From NCBI GenBank assembly GCA_014898425.1, contig RCSZ01000007.1, positions 186,001 through 250,000 on the forward strand: a stretch of 64,000 nt of DNA, read 5' to 3'. The DNA is from Botryotinia globosa (taxonomy: Eukaryota; Ascomycota; Leotiomycetes; Helotiales; Sclerotiniaceae). A program made the position numbers and the translations under genes. Below, in pieces: positions 46,465 through 56,979 of this stretch. The notes under the pieces are model-generated. The model saw nothing but the letters and a program-made list of their open reading frames with translations. It was not told the DNA's origin and did not search any database. Numbering within the stretch: the stretch's first letter is position 1; each line of letters opens with the position of its first letter.

Positions 46465-47073
46465 TATAATCTTACCGTTAAGGCAACATCTCGGGTTCTT
46501 CTGAATGCTGGAACAGGTTACTTCTCATGGGGAAACGGCAAAACTTCGCAGTGGTCTCTTCCGAGATGCCAGACTTCGGCACGTTGACTCTGGACGACCA
46601 GATCCTCCAGGTCGACGAGGAACGCTCAATGACCTGATATGACCGCCAGTATGGATTTGACGGACAGCGAATTTACCTGGTTTGGAGTTCATTTCCCAGG
46701 TTCAGAAGTCAAGGCTAGCATTTGGCTCTCCGATAATGAGGACCCAGTACAGCATTTAAGATTTGCAACTGTTCGCACAGAATACGGTTTAGAAATAATC
46801 AGATTAAACGTAACAATCAAGCCGAAAAATACGTGGACCTCTCCAAACTCCAATTACACCTACCAAACAAGATGGCTCCTTAACCCCAACAACGGAGACT
46901 TCCTTGACATGAAGCGCGTCCGTGAAGACCGAGAAATTTACGCAAAAAATTCGGTTTTCTCATCATCACCCTTCACAACTGTAAAGGGACGGTTCTTTGT
47001 TCAGAAGACTGGCTTTGCTATGATTGACATCTCGCCTGCGACGAGCTTACAAACGGGCAATGCAGTATTCTAA
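46465..47073 (+). pseudogene. CrtC/AttH-like (kievitone-hydratase-like) enzyme relic
   Basis: Intact relatives are lipocalin-like hydratases or pericyclases, often found in fungal metabolite clusters. Readable pieces lie in successive frames. From 46465 come YNLTVKATSRVLLNAGTGYF and SWGNGKTSQWSLP. A one-base shift near 46577 leads to GTLTLDDQILQVDEERSMT. A TGA at 46635-46637 stands where the Trp of the RSMTW-type motif is expected, and YDRQYGF follows it. A second shift near 46660-46680 leads to FTWFGVHFPGSEVKASIWLS, RFATVRTEYGLEI, TWTSPNSNYTYQTRWLL and GRFFVQKTGF, ending at 47073. At least three lesions are visible. The N-terminal part is missing and the relic abuts the minisatellite. Naming within the superfamily is approximate, but the order of motifs is clear. 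Confidence 0.72.
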
Positions 47074-47409
47074 ACGGCAAAATGATGGGAACTGCCCAAC
47101 ACCCTTGGGTATGAACGAAGCTGATTGTGTACAGGCAAAAGCGTTTTGAACCCTTTCGCAAGTCAATCGATTGAGAAATGGGGGAGAATGGTTTGGTAAT
47201 TCTACAGTCCCCTCAAAGATTTCTTAAAGTAGAGCCATATAGCAACCTCTTAATTCAAGTTCTACCGTGTATTCTAACATCGGTGATTGTGTGCATCATA
47301 GCTTTCTGAAACACATCTGGAGACTAGATCCTCTTTCATTCCACACAACTTGCGGTTAGTCAAAACTAAAATAACAATAGAAGCAACACCGCAAAAATCA
47401 GGCAGGTAC

Positions 47410-47841
47410 TCAAAATTTGATGATAAGCTCGGTTCCTATGGTCTCGGCTACAGCGAAATGATTTTGCTCGATAGAACAAGACTCTTCAAAGCGAGCGCAG
47501 GTCTTCCCATCCTCTTCCGAGATCAGTTTCTTCCCGGAAGGATCGGAAGGATACTTCCCAACAGAAAAAATTAGAATAACTCTTGTATATATAAATGTAT
47601 GATTCCCAAAAAATTACTTGGAAAGATATCTGCAAATAGCTCTGCTTTCAAACATGAACCCATCATCATGATTATCAGATACAGGCACTTTTACAAAGGG
47701 CTGTAGCTTCTTAAATTCGTTGATTTTCTGCTCCCCATTTGCAATGTCAACAAATATCCGTTCGTATGGCAACTCTTTCTCGGGAATTGTGACCAAAATG
47801 CGGGATGTGGACATGGCGGAGCCATAAAGTTTGAGAACCAT
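47410..47841 (-). pseudogene. Glutathione S-transferase relic in two pieces
   Basis: Piece one (47841-47614) opens with an ATG and reads as a thioredoxin-fold GST N-terminal domain: MVLKLYGSAMSTSRILV, LQPFVKVPV and the glutathione-binding block FESRAICRYLSK, then TAA. Piece two (47559-47410, same strand) resumes with the inter-domain linker and first C-domain helix: GKYPSDPSGKKLISEED and FEESCSIEQNHFAV, stopping at TGA 47412-47410. The 54 bases between look like an intron (GTAATTT near the break, TTATTCTAAT branch-like) whose acceptor no longer ends in AG, so splicing would not join the pieces in frame. The rest of the C-terminal domain is missing. The inverted-repeat element at 48004 sits 160 bp upstream of the start, in what would be its promoter. 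Confidence 0.75.
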
Positions 47842-48003
47842 TTTCGCTATGTATAAATTGAATGGAGTGCTAAATAATCAATTAGAGGGGAAGAGTTCTC
47901 TAAATAGATTCAAACAATTTGATACCAGTAAGTGAAAGCTGTGAATTTGAAATGCGGGGATTGAAGCTGTAGTGAGCACTAGACTAAGGTGAAATGACTT
48001 GTA

Positions 48004-48513
48004 AGAGTTCTGGCTCCTGCTCACTGCATATATAACGCTTTTCCAGCTAAAATATAGGATTATTCAACTTTTTATATCTTAGTTTATTTTTTATAATAAA
48101 AAACAAAATTAGAATTTCTTTTAAAAAATGTTATTTAATCAATCAAATTTTATAAAAAAATAAATAGAATATTTTTTTCTAATTTTTGAAATAGGATTTG
48201 GAAGGATTAAAGTTGAAAATTCTAAATTTTAATAAAAATTCGCTTATTTTATATAGGAAAAACGTTATATGTTAGAATTTTTGAAAAAATTCAATTTCAA
48301 TATTATATAACTATTTAACAAAAATAATAATAAATATTTCGAATAATTTTTTATATTTTAATTCTAATTATTCATCATTTTCAATTGTTTTAAAAAAATA
48401 TATAAAGATTTAAATGAAATATTTAATATAATAATTTATATGGGAAAATCTTATTTTTACAGGGATTTTGTCACATTTGTCACAGAGGTGCGGTGAGCAG
48501 GGGCCAGAACTCT
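48004..48513. mobile_element. 510-bp AT-rich MITE-like element with 25-bp TIRs and TA flanks
   Basis: The left end (48004-48028) reads AGAGTTCTGGCTCCTGCTCA and then CTGCA. The right end (48513-48489), reverse-complemented, is the same except for two C/T changes (23 of 25 identical). Both ends are flanked directly by TA (48002-48003 and 48514-48515), the target-site duplication of the Tc1/mariner/pogo superfamily. The interior (about 48050-48460) is extremely AT-rich, with no ORF. It is therefore a non-autonomous element, or a once-coding one reduced by deletion and C-to-T mutation. It sits between the GST relic and the PKS relic. Confidence 0.8.
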
Positions 48514-48837
48514 TACTTTCGTGCTTCGGCAAGGGTAGTAAAGGGACATATCCGCTAGTGCTTACTCTTGCCGACATAAAAACATGATTATAGAAATTTT
48601 GCGATGATTGGAGTATAAACACTAGGACATTGCAAGTGAAGCATGTTGTAAATACTAAGTAAGAAGGAGAATTTGCATCATGAAGTTATGGGGTTTTCAA
48701 AACTGAGATGACTCCAATAGTTCTTTGATATAGTCCTCGGCAAGTACAAGATGGCAAAATAGGCAATAGAAATCTTCGCTTCAGAACGACATCAGAGTAG
48801 GTAGTTTTAATTATCAGATCTCTTGTTAGTCATCATC

Positions 48838-49601
48838 ATTCCTTTCACCGGTAACCCATCCCATGTCTCTGTCGCGATTGTCGGCCTAGCATGTCGCTTC
48901 CCAGGTGATGCTACTTCACCATCGAATTTCTTGGACCCCTTGAAAACAGGAGAGGTAAGTGATCTCAGTATGATTTATTTTTGGAATTGTTTGGAATTGC
49001 TTGGAATTGCACTGACAATCTCGAAGATGCCTACTCCCCAACAAATGACGCGGATGCATTCTACCACCCCAATACTAACAGTCGGCAAAACGTCTTGGCT
49101 ACTAAAGGGAGCCATTCTCTCAAACAGGATCCATATACCTTCGACGTAGCATTCTTTAATATCATGGCAGCGGAAGCCAATTTATTTCATCTCAAACAGC
49201 GCATAGCCATGGCAGGCGTCTAAGAAGCTCTGAAGAATGCCGGTAAAACGCCGAACAAAGTTGTAGGCACTGAAACTGCGTTCTATATCGGGTTCTCGAT
49301 GAGTGACTATCAAGACGCTGTTATACGAGATTTCGGAAATAGTCCCGAGTACCATATTTTAAGAAGCTGCGAAGAGATGATCTCTAATTGCGTGTCCCAC
49401 TTTCTAGATATTCATGGTCCTAGTTTTACCATTCACACGGCTTCCCCATCAAGTCTTGTTTCGACTAATCTTGGCTATTAGAGTTTACAATCTGAAAAGT
49501 CAGAAATGGCCATAGTTAGGGGTGTTGGTATGATCATCAGCCCGTATGGGAACATGCAACTAAACAACTTGAGATTTTGGAAACCCGAAGATCAGCACTA
49601 T
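48838..49601 (+). pseudogene. Polyketide synthase ketosynthase-domain relic
   Basis: Intact KS domains catalyse decarboxylative condensation in iterative type I fungal PKSs. The relic opens at HVSVAIVGLACRFPGDATSP, the canonical KS start. After a broken intron (GTAAGT at 48955, acceptor about 49026, phases not matching) it reads DAYSPTNDADAFYHPN, NVLATKGSHSLKQDPYTFDV, FYIGFSMSDYQDAVIRDFGN, CEEMISNCVSHFLDIHGPS and GVGMIISPYGNMQLNNLRFW. TAA at 49221-49223 and TAG at 49479-49481 interrupt the frame. The active-site motif TACSSSL appears as TASPSSL, so the nucleophile Cys is lost. No acyltransferase or later domain follows. Only about 240 of the 420 KS residues remain, so the gene was deleted beyond this point. 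It resembles a reducing-type KS, judging by the conserved wording, but this is weak. Confidence 0.85.
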
Positions 49602-51188
49602 TGACCCGATGAAATCGTTTTGACCCAGCCCAGCCCAGTTCCCCTCTTTTCTTTGATGTTAGACAATTTTCTTGTGCCCTACTCTTGCTTGCCAGCCAGT
49701 CATATCTGAATAAACAACGACATGCAACTACAGAAGTTTGCGCCCAAAATGATTTATGGCTGCAGCTCAAAGCAAGTTTCGACAAAGTTTTCTGTTACTA
49801 GGAAGCCACTAGGAAGAGTTACAAGAAGTCTATTACGCAAGCTTAGAGCAATCAAGAGACATCGAGAGCTTCCGGGAAGAGTTTGTACCGAAGTGACATA
49901 CAAGTGTGAGCGGCGTCACTAAAACTCTCCGGTTTGTGATTTGTTTCCCAGCATAAACACAAGACTGGTCTATCAATTCCCTAAACAAGACTTCTACAGC
50001 AGATTCACACAGTCTATACAAATTCCTGGATGGTGGCAAACAGGCGAGGCAAAAATTGCCCTTCCTGGGCAGCATTTGAAAGCGACTTCCGCGAGCGTGG
50101 GTAGGAAAAGATATACTGGCTGCAATTTGAGAGATACCCTTGTAGGCTGGTAGAATCTAATCAGCTAAAGCGGTACCAAATCCGCTTGTTCCACCCTTTG
50201 TCACTTTTCCATGGTAGCAGTATATCCTGTTATGCACAACCAAATGTACACATTCAGCTGTACACATTCAGCTGTATACATAGCAAGAGCTAGTATAATC
50301 CCGACAGTTTCTTAGGTTATCCCCGATCCCCTGGAGATGAGCCATTGCCATTGAGATCAATATCTGCAGAAAAGGACTGAGAAGTACTTATTCAGCTCGC
50401 GAACTCTCGAACTGAAAAGCCATGCATATACTCCTCATTCGCAACCTATGCAATCCGGGAAGAAGCCGCCTTTTGTAAAGAAGAATCATGATTTGGTCAC
50501 ACAAAGCGAGGCCCTTGATATACACTCCGTGATGAATCGGGCGGCGTTACCCAGAATGGTTCTGAATGCATGTGAAACAACTTCCGGAGTTGTTTGCTTT
50601 GGAAAATCACGAACCAATTGCATTTGATGCCGTTAAACGTCACACAACATCGCCAAGTCCTTTTAGTCTGCCAGTACCAGGATTTGATCGGTTCTTTAAT
50701 TGCTTTTCCGACCAGATCAGCCCCACACTGTGCACCATACATAGCCTTGTAGATCCCTTCCTTTCCGTTAGGAATTGAGATCTGGATAATCTCTCCTCTA
50801 TGTGATTAATCATATCTTCGATCTCTCCGCAGCTAGAATAGCACAGACTATCGAATTGTGCATATGCAAAACTAATGCATTTCTACGTTTTCGATTGAGA
50901 GTTGTTTTGTTTCCGAGACTTCCCCATCATACCCGAGCCACACCTACCTCTTCGTCACATTCAGAAGACTAGAAGTTCTGCTGTGTATTTGAGCCATTTA
51001 TGGGATGATGTAACGTCAACAGCAAAGACACGGGAACGGGCAATGGGTAGATCTTTCCATCATATGTTATGAGTCTTAGACACGTTCCCTCCATACAATT
51101 CTATAAGAACCAAGCTGTAAAACTGCTTGCTTGATATATCACGGCTTAAAGTTTAGTTACTGGTCCAAACCCAATACATAATCTTAAA
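49602..51188. other. Unassigned sequence after the PKS relic
   Basis: Frames at 49722-49922, 49941-50153 and 50497-50742 (-) are short, broken by stops and match no family I know. They could be further gene debris. The last 300 bases should contain the carboxylesterase promoter. Confidence 0.45.
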
Positions 51189-53186
51189 ATGTTTTACAAA
51201 TCTTTCCTATTACTCATTTTCACTGCTCTTTTCTGGACCATCAATGCCAAACATGGGAAGTCACATTACTCCAAAGATGAACTTCCAACATTGACTCTCC
51301 CATGGGGTACATATAAGGCGGAACTTTACGGAGCCGACGGAGAGGTCAGTTATTGTTGTATTACTTATGCATTCCCCTCTCTATATCCGGCCGAGTTTTG
51401 TTCTCACTCACACTTTGACACAACCAGACTGTTCGATTTTCAAACGTCCGATTCGCCAAACCCCCTGTTGGTCCCCTCCGCTTTGCAGCTCCTGAATATC
51501 CTGATGCCATTAAAAACAACAAGGAAATTCAAGACAACAGTGTCGGCGCCAACTGTATCCAAGCCTTTCCTCCTCCTAAAAATTCAAAGGTTGCTACTGA
51601 ACCTCTACCAAAAGATCTCCAAAGTGAAGATTGTCTTTTCCTCGATATCTACGTCCCCCTTTGGGCTTTGGAAGAGAATAATGAAGAACAGCTCCCTGTT
51701 ATTGTCTACATCTATGGTGGAGCCTACATATTCGGTGGGAAAAATACTACATTCAATACACCAGAAGGACCTTACTCCGCATATGATGGAACAGGTATTC
51801 GTGGAACTACCGACAATAGTGTCATCTGGGTGACGGGAAACTACCGACTCGGAGCATTCGGCTTCTTGGGTGGCTCTTACATGGAACAGAATGCTCAGCC
51901 TAATGCAGGTCTGCATGATCAGCGTCTGCTTTTGGACTGGGTTCAAAAATACATTGGTCAAGTCAAAGGCAACAAGAATGCTGTCAGCGTCTGGGGACTT
52001 TCTGCTGGTGGAGGATCAATTCTTCATCAACTCGTTGCCTACGGCGGTGCCAAGAAAGAATCACTTTTTCAAAGGGCCGCCATCTGGAGTCCATCATTTC
52101 AGTGGTCGTATGATCGAGCAGGTGTTTTGCAAGAAACCTTCTTCAACTTCACAGCAGAAGCAAACTGCGCTGACAAAGATGCTCTCGAGTGTTTAAGAGA
52201 AGCCGACACAGAGACTTTGAAGGTAGCTAACCAAAATGTTGTCAATCAACGCTTGGAATTGGGATTGTTTCCATTCGGACCCGCTGTTGACGGGGATCTG
52301 GTGCCAGACCTCCCAGCGAATTTGTTCAAGCAAGGTAAACAAATTTCTACGCGACTGCTTTCATCTCCTGTTATAATTTTCCAATTTGCTGATAGAACAT
52401 CACTAATCATGAATCTCAGGCAAACATGTTAGCACTGAATCTTTAATAATCTCTCACGTTTACGACGAGGCAAGGCTCTTCGCCAACAAGGATATTAAAA
52501 CCAAAGCTCAGTTCACAGAATTTGTAGCTCTCGCTTTCTCGGGTGATAAACTAGCAGAAGTGAGGCAGAATATCGAGGAAAAATACCCCTCTAGTAAATA
52601 CGATGATAATCAACAGACGCGTCTCAGGGCAGTGTTACGCGACTCGACGTTCGTTTGTAACAACTATCAGATTTATCAGGCATTCAAGGAGAATTCTGAA
52701 GTCTATGCCACGCGATACGAAATTCCACCGGCTCAACACGGTAATGATTTGCTTCCTGTCATTTGGAACAGGGAGGTCGACGTCGCTGGCCTTATCAAAG
52801 CGATTATTCCTTGGCTACCTGAATATATCTCCAATATCCTTGAGACTATATGGGTGCCTCTTGCTACGAGATACCAAAAGTACTTTGCTGCTCACGCACT
52901 GACTGGTGATCCGAACAATTTCAATAATGGCCGGGAACTCAAATGGAAAGTAGCCACTGACGATAGTGAAGGGCTGACAAATGTACTGAAGGTCGGTCTG
53001 CTGTACACCAATCCTAGGCATCCATTCTACACCCTTGGATCCGATGATCAGGTGGCTGCAGAGAGCTGCGATTTCTGGAGCGATATCGCAGAAAAGATTA
53101 TGATTGTCACAGGTAGCGAGAAGAAGCCGACGAGCTTCAGGACTCAGTTTTACGAAAGCTTATGGGGTGGTCAAGTTGAATTGTAG
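51189..53186 (+). CDS. Secreted type-B carboxylesterase/lipase
   Basis: This is a predicted alpha/beta-hydrolase of the carboxylesterase type-B family, cutting ester bonds outside the cell or in the secretory pathway. Exons 51189-51344, 51428-52334 and 52420-53186 join in phase to 609 residues. The signal peptide is MFYKSFLLLIFTALFWTINA. Family signatures are RFAKPPVGPLRFAAPE, EDCLFLDIYVP, VIVYIYGGAYIFGG (oxyanion hole) and VSVWGLSAGGGSILHQLVAY with nucleophile Ser244. The other triad residues appear to be Glu371 in SHVYDEARLF and His461 in PPAQHGNDL. Cysteines are spaced as in the family's disulphides (NCIQAF, EDCLF, NCADKDALEC). The gene is intact, though it adjoins the decayed island, and it could have been part of the same accessory region. 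Confidence 0.93.
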
Positions 53187-56100
53187 TCATCACAAGAATG
53201 AGGGTCTGAGAAAACTGGAATGGGGAAGATGGAAGTGAGGAGGAAGTAGGATAGGATTTGTCATTTCATTTTTTATGATATTTGACGGGTGAGGATTTCT
53301 TCTTGCAAGCACGGCAGATTTAAAACAATAAAAAACGTTCTGCTCTGATCTATCTGTGCCAGACTTGCAGTGAAATAGCTCTAGCTGAGTTACCGAAAAT
53401 CAACAAAACTATTTGGCGAAAAGTTGCTAGGGTGACAATGCTACAATAGTTTCATAACCCATGATGTCTTTCACTTTTGTCTTTCTTATCCTTCTCTTTT
53501 AACCTTAACGAGGGTCAAACACCCAATTGCGTGTCGGAAAGAGTAACCAAGCCGATGGATTGATATCAAACCCACAGGAATCCTTTATAGCTACATTATA
53601 AGACTGCTCTATCATTGCATGACTATATATCTCACTTGATAGTTCGACCTCAAAGATTACTTCACTCTCAAGGCAACATTACTGGAGAGCCTAAGTCTAA
53701 AAAGAGGCATTGAAAAAAGCGAACTCAAAACAATACAATTGCCCCGCTATAAAAAAAATCGGGCTGACGAGAGGAGGCAATGCAGTGTCACTAGACGGCG
53801 GCTGGTCTAGAAGTCTAGAAGTTTAGTAAATTAACATCTTAGAACGAAGTATCTATTGAGTATGTAAATCATGTCACTATCAAAATGAAAACACGAGACA
53901 ACAACCGACTCCGCTTTGTGGCAGCTAATGCAAGGTTGACATCACGTCTCACATACGTAAATTAACTACATGCACTTACTTTTCCATCCAAATATCGACG
54001 TCGTTAGATACCCAGGTACATTACCTGTTTTCCTACCATCACTTTTGTGAAGTATTGGTTTATTCTCATCTACCCATCTCAATCCAATGTAGTGGACAAG
54101 TGTCTTTGAGAGACATTTTAGTATGTCAAGTGTAAATAAACACTTTAAGCGAGTCAATACTCAACCCAACCCCAATCTGTAGAAAATTTATATCAATCAT
54201 AATCAATCGGTAGGTAAGTAATGAATCCACCCCAATCGATTATGCCCACGCCGAGCATTTAAGAGAATCTCCCAAAGAGACGCTCCAACCTTGAGATTGA
54301 CCTCAACCCTGATCCTACGGCCCTTATTAGTATTGTCAAGCTCTCAATGGTCCGACATTCCGAGTCTTCTAATCCAGCTGTGAGAACCTATTCTCCCCAA
54401 CTTCTCCCACTTGAACCCTTCCCTTTCAGAGATAGAACATAAACGAAATATCAAAAATTGCCTCTCTAATACAACTTTCCAGACCGACATGTATACTATC
54501 ACAAAGGTGTACTATTCAAGACTTTATTTTCAGCACAGCGGGGGTATTAATCCTGGGTCAATTATACAATAAGAGTATCCCTAGTATCATCGTATCTTAC
54601 AATTCTCATCAAACCCCTTATGCCCCCAAAAGATCCAAATTACCCTTAATTCCTCGGTGATGATGAATTTTTTTCAGAGATATCCCGATATAGAATCTTT
54701 CCATTCTTTAGCGATCTATAGTCTCAAATATTATTGCATAGCATCTCCAAAAGCTCTTCAACTGGTTGATGTCCACGGAGAGATCTTCCAGCCGGTGAAG
54801 TTACCAAGCAGTCGTTCACTCGCTTATCGTATGCCTCATGTTCGCAATCCGTGAAACGGTCGAATCCAGCTTCTTGAGTATCGTCAATAATATTCCGCTG
54901 TCTCATCTCGGTAGTGGATCAGACTATCAACTGCCGTTCTTCGAATGCTATGAGCACCGATTGCATCTGGCTCGCGTTCCTTAATACATACATTCGTCCC
55001 CCTAGCATAACGACCGTCAGATTTAAATCTTTTCGGTCTGCTCTCCCGATCAAATCTTTCATTTCCTCTTCTTTTCTCTCCAGGGGAAGATATATTTATA
55101 CCAATTTCTAGGCCTATCACACGACTCATACTACTCCCTCATCTTCCTCTGAGACTCATCCTAGAATACGCCCGACTGGATTCCCCACTACCGTCGACCC
55201 CAGAGGCGGTGCTCCATAGCTTTTGTAACCTTCCGAATGATTTTCTATCTCGTCGAAATAGTGTCTACGTCACCTTTAATAACAATATGCGCATGATTGA
55301 ATCATATAGCAATACTTTCAAGTCCCCTTTTTTGGCCGACTCCAACAGTTGAACCCCCACCCCCACCCCCCTTCGCCTATTGTCAGACGGCTAAGCAAAC
55401 TTAACTACATAATTCCATTAACTGTAAAGTCTGCTGACGATAGTAAGCATCCTTGTTGTTAAATGAAAGTTGAATAAAAAAGATCAGCCACAAAAACATT
55501 TAAGGCTTACTCTAAGTGTAATCTTCCTGTGCCTAGGTATTGAAAATCTCGCATATTCCGGTCTGGTCTATGACGTGGGGTAGCATTTCAGATATGCAAC
55601 AAAAATCATATTACTCAAATAGCGTAGACTATATCTGAGTTAGATGATGGGAATATATCAAGTGTATCTCAGTGCAGTATAAGAATACAAATTCGAGACT
55701 ATGAACTCTCTAAACTGTGGTTCGAGGATTGGTCGATATCGGCAGTGAGAGGCGGCGCGGTCTTAACCAATTTGTCTTGGGACTTTAGAATGCCTTTAGA
55801 GCTCGGGCTTGACCTTTTTCGTTGTTCTCAGAATTAATATTGCATTGTCCTCATCCAAACGTCGGCTTGACAAAGAAATTTCCAATCTGACAAAGAGATT
55901 TCCTCGGAAAAATACATCGGTGTCATGTATACCACCCTCACAAAGGAATCCTGAACAATGCTATTGTTGATTGTAGTCTCTCCCTATCATACAGCTCAAT
56001 ATGTCTGAACTACCATTGAACAATTCCAACTGCTGATGTATATATATCCACCTAACATCTACTCATACTTATTCTCATCAGTTCCACAGTCCTTTACTTC

Positions 56101-56196
56101 CTACAATACCTACCACATCACATCTTCCTACCCCTTCACAACATTCCAAACACAACCAAATCCAGACTCCAAACAGACAACCCAGCAACCGCCAGA
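53187..56196. other. Three-kilobase spacer without genes
   Basis: No frame here is convincing. It is AT-rich in its first half and has a C-rich run (CCCCCACCCCCACCCCCC) near 55350. The last 150 bases are pyrimidine-rich and precede the J-like gene, as a promoter would. Confidence 0.45.
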
Positions 56197-56979
56197 ATGT
56201 CTTCCAGATTCTGGTCCTCAGAGCCCATGACAAGAGAAGAACGCGTCCGCCGCGCCAATCTTCCTTACGCAGAGCGTCAAGCCGAAGCCCGCGCCGCCCG
56301 CGAAGCTTACGATCAAGCTCAAGCCGAAGCCCGCGCCGCCCGCGAAGCTTACGATCAAGCTGAATCCGACTCCCGCAGCGAAACATGGTATCAAGAATCT
56401 CCACCCAGAAGATTTCAAACCCATCGATCCCACGCGCAAGCTCCTCCAGCCTCCTCGGGCAACTCTCAGTTCTTCCAAGGCAACCCTCAAGCCAAGAGTG
56501 CCAAGCAACGGAAACAAGAACAGAAAGCCCAGAAAGCCGCCGAGAAGAAACATCGTCAAGAAGCTCGTCGCGCAGCCGAAGACGAAGCTCGCAAGGAAAA
56601 GAAACATTTCGAAAGCATGTCCCAATGGGAATATGCCAAGCAATGGAGTACTTCCGATCGAGACGCCTACGGCAACGCGTTCGATGACTTCTCTGCTTCG
56701 GCAGCGGCGTTCGTCAAGGACAACACGCAAGAATTTCCTCGTCTCAAGAAACACGGTTGTGCGCGAAACAACTGTGTTCGGGGAGAGATTCTCGAGCTTT
56801 GTCATCACGAAGTCGAGATGACGCTGAGAGGAAGCGGAGTTTTCGACGAGAAGATGATGAAGAAGGAGAGATTGAGATGGCATCCGGATAGATGGACTGG
56901 AAAGGGAGATTTGCAGATCAAGGCAAGCGAACTCTTCCAGCTCATCCAGAGAATCATCGATGGTGATGTTAATGCATGA
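56197..56979 (+). CDS. J-domain-like helical protein with Lys/Glu/Ala-rich centre
   Basis: A single exon encodes 260 residues from ATG 56197. The N terminus is an Ala/Arg/Glu helix in which the 13-residue unit AEARAAREAYDQA occurs twice in a row. A Ser/Pro stretch follows, then a long Lys/Ala/Glu helix around residues 100-145 (QKAQKAAEKKHRQEARRAAE). The C-terminal 55 residues read LRWHPDRWTGKGDLQIKASE and FQLIQRIIDG. This matches the HPD-containing half of a J-like fold as seen in fungal NFKBIL1-type proteins, without the usual first J helices and spacing. A true Hsp70-activating role is therefore doubtful. Nothing in the context helps. Codon use is GC-rich at third positions in the first half. 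Confidence 0.68.
   Translation: MSSRFWSSEPMTREERVRRANLPYAERQAEARAAREAYDQAQAEARAAREAYDQAESDSRSETWYQESPPRRFQTHRSHAQAPPASSGNSQFFQGNPQAKSAKQRKQEQKAQKAAEKKHRQEARRAAEDEARKEKKHFESMSQWEYAKQWSTSDRDAYGNAFDDFSASAAAFVKDNTQEFPRLKKHGCARNNCVRGEILELCHHEVEMTLRGSGVFDEKMMKKERLRWHPDRWTGKGDLQIKASELFQLIQRIIDGDVNA
56280..56358 (+). repeat. 39-bp perfect coding duplication
   Basis: The unit GCCGAAGCCCGCGCCGCCCG followed by CGAAGCTTACGATCAAGCT occurs twice without a mismatch, encoding the doubled AEARAAREAYDQA. Identity suggests a recent event. Confidence 0.88.

Noticed and set aside
47350..47574. 74-residue plus-strand frame
   Set aside because: It is antisense to the GST relic's second piece, whose sequence explains the region better.
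54657..55129. Overlapping frames on both strands
   Set aside because: Short, without motifs and not consistent with any splice model.
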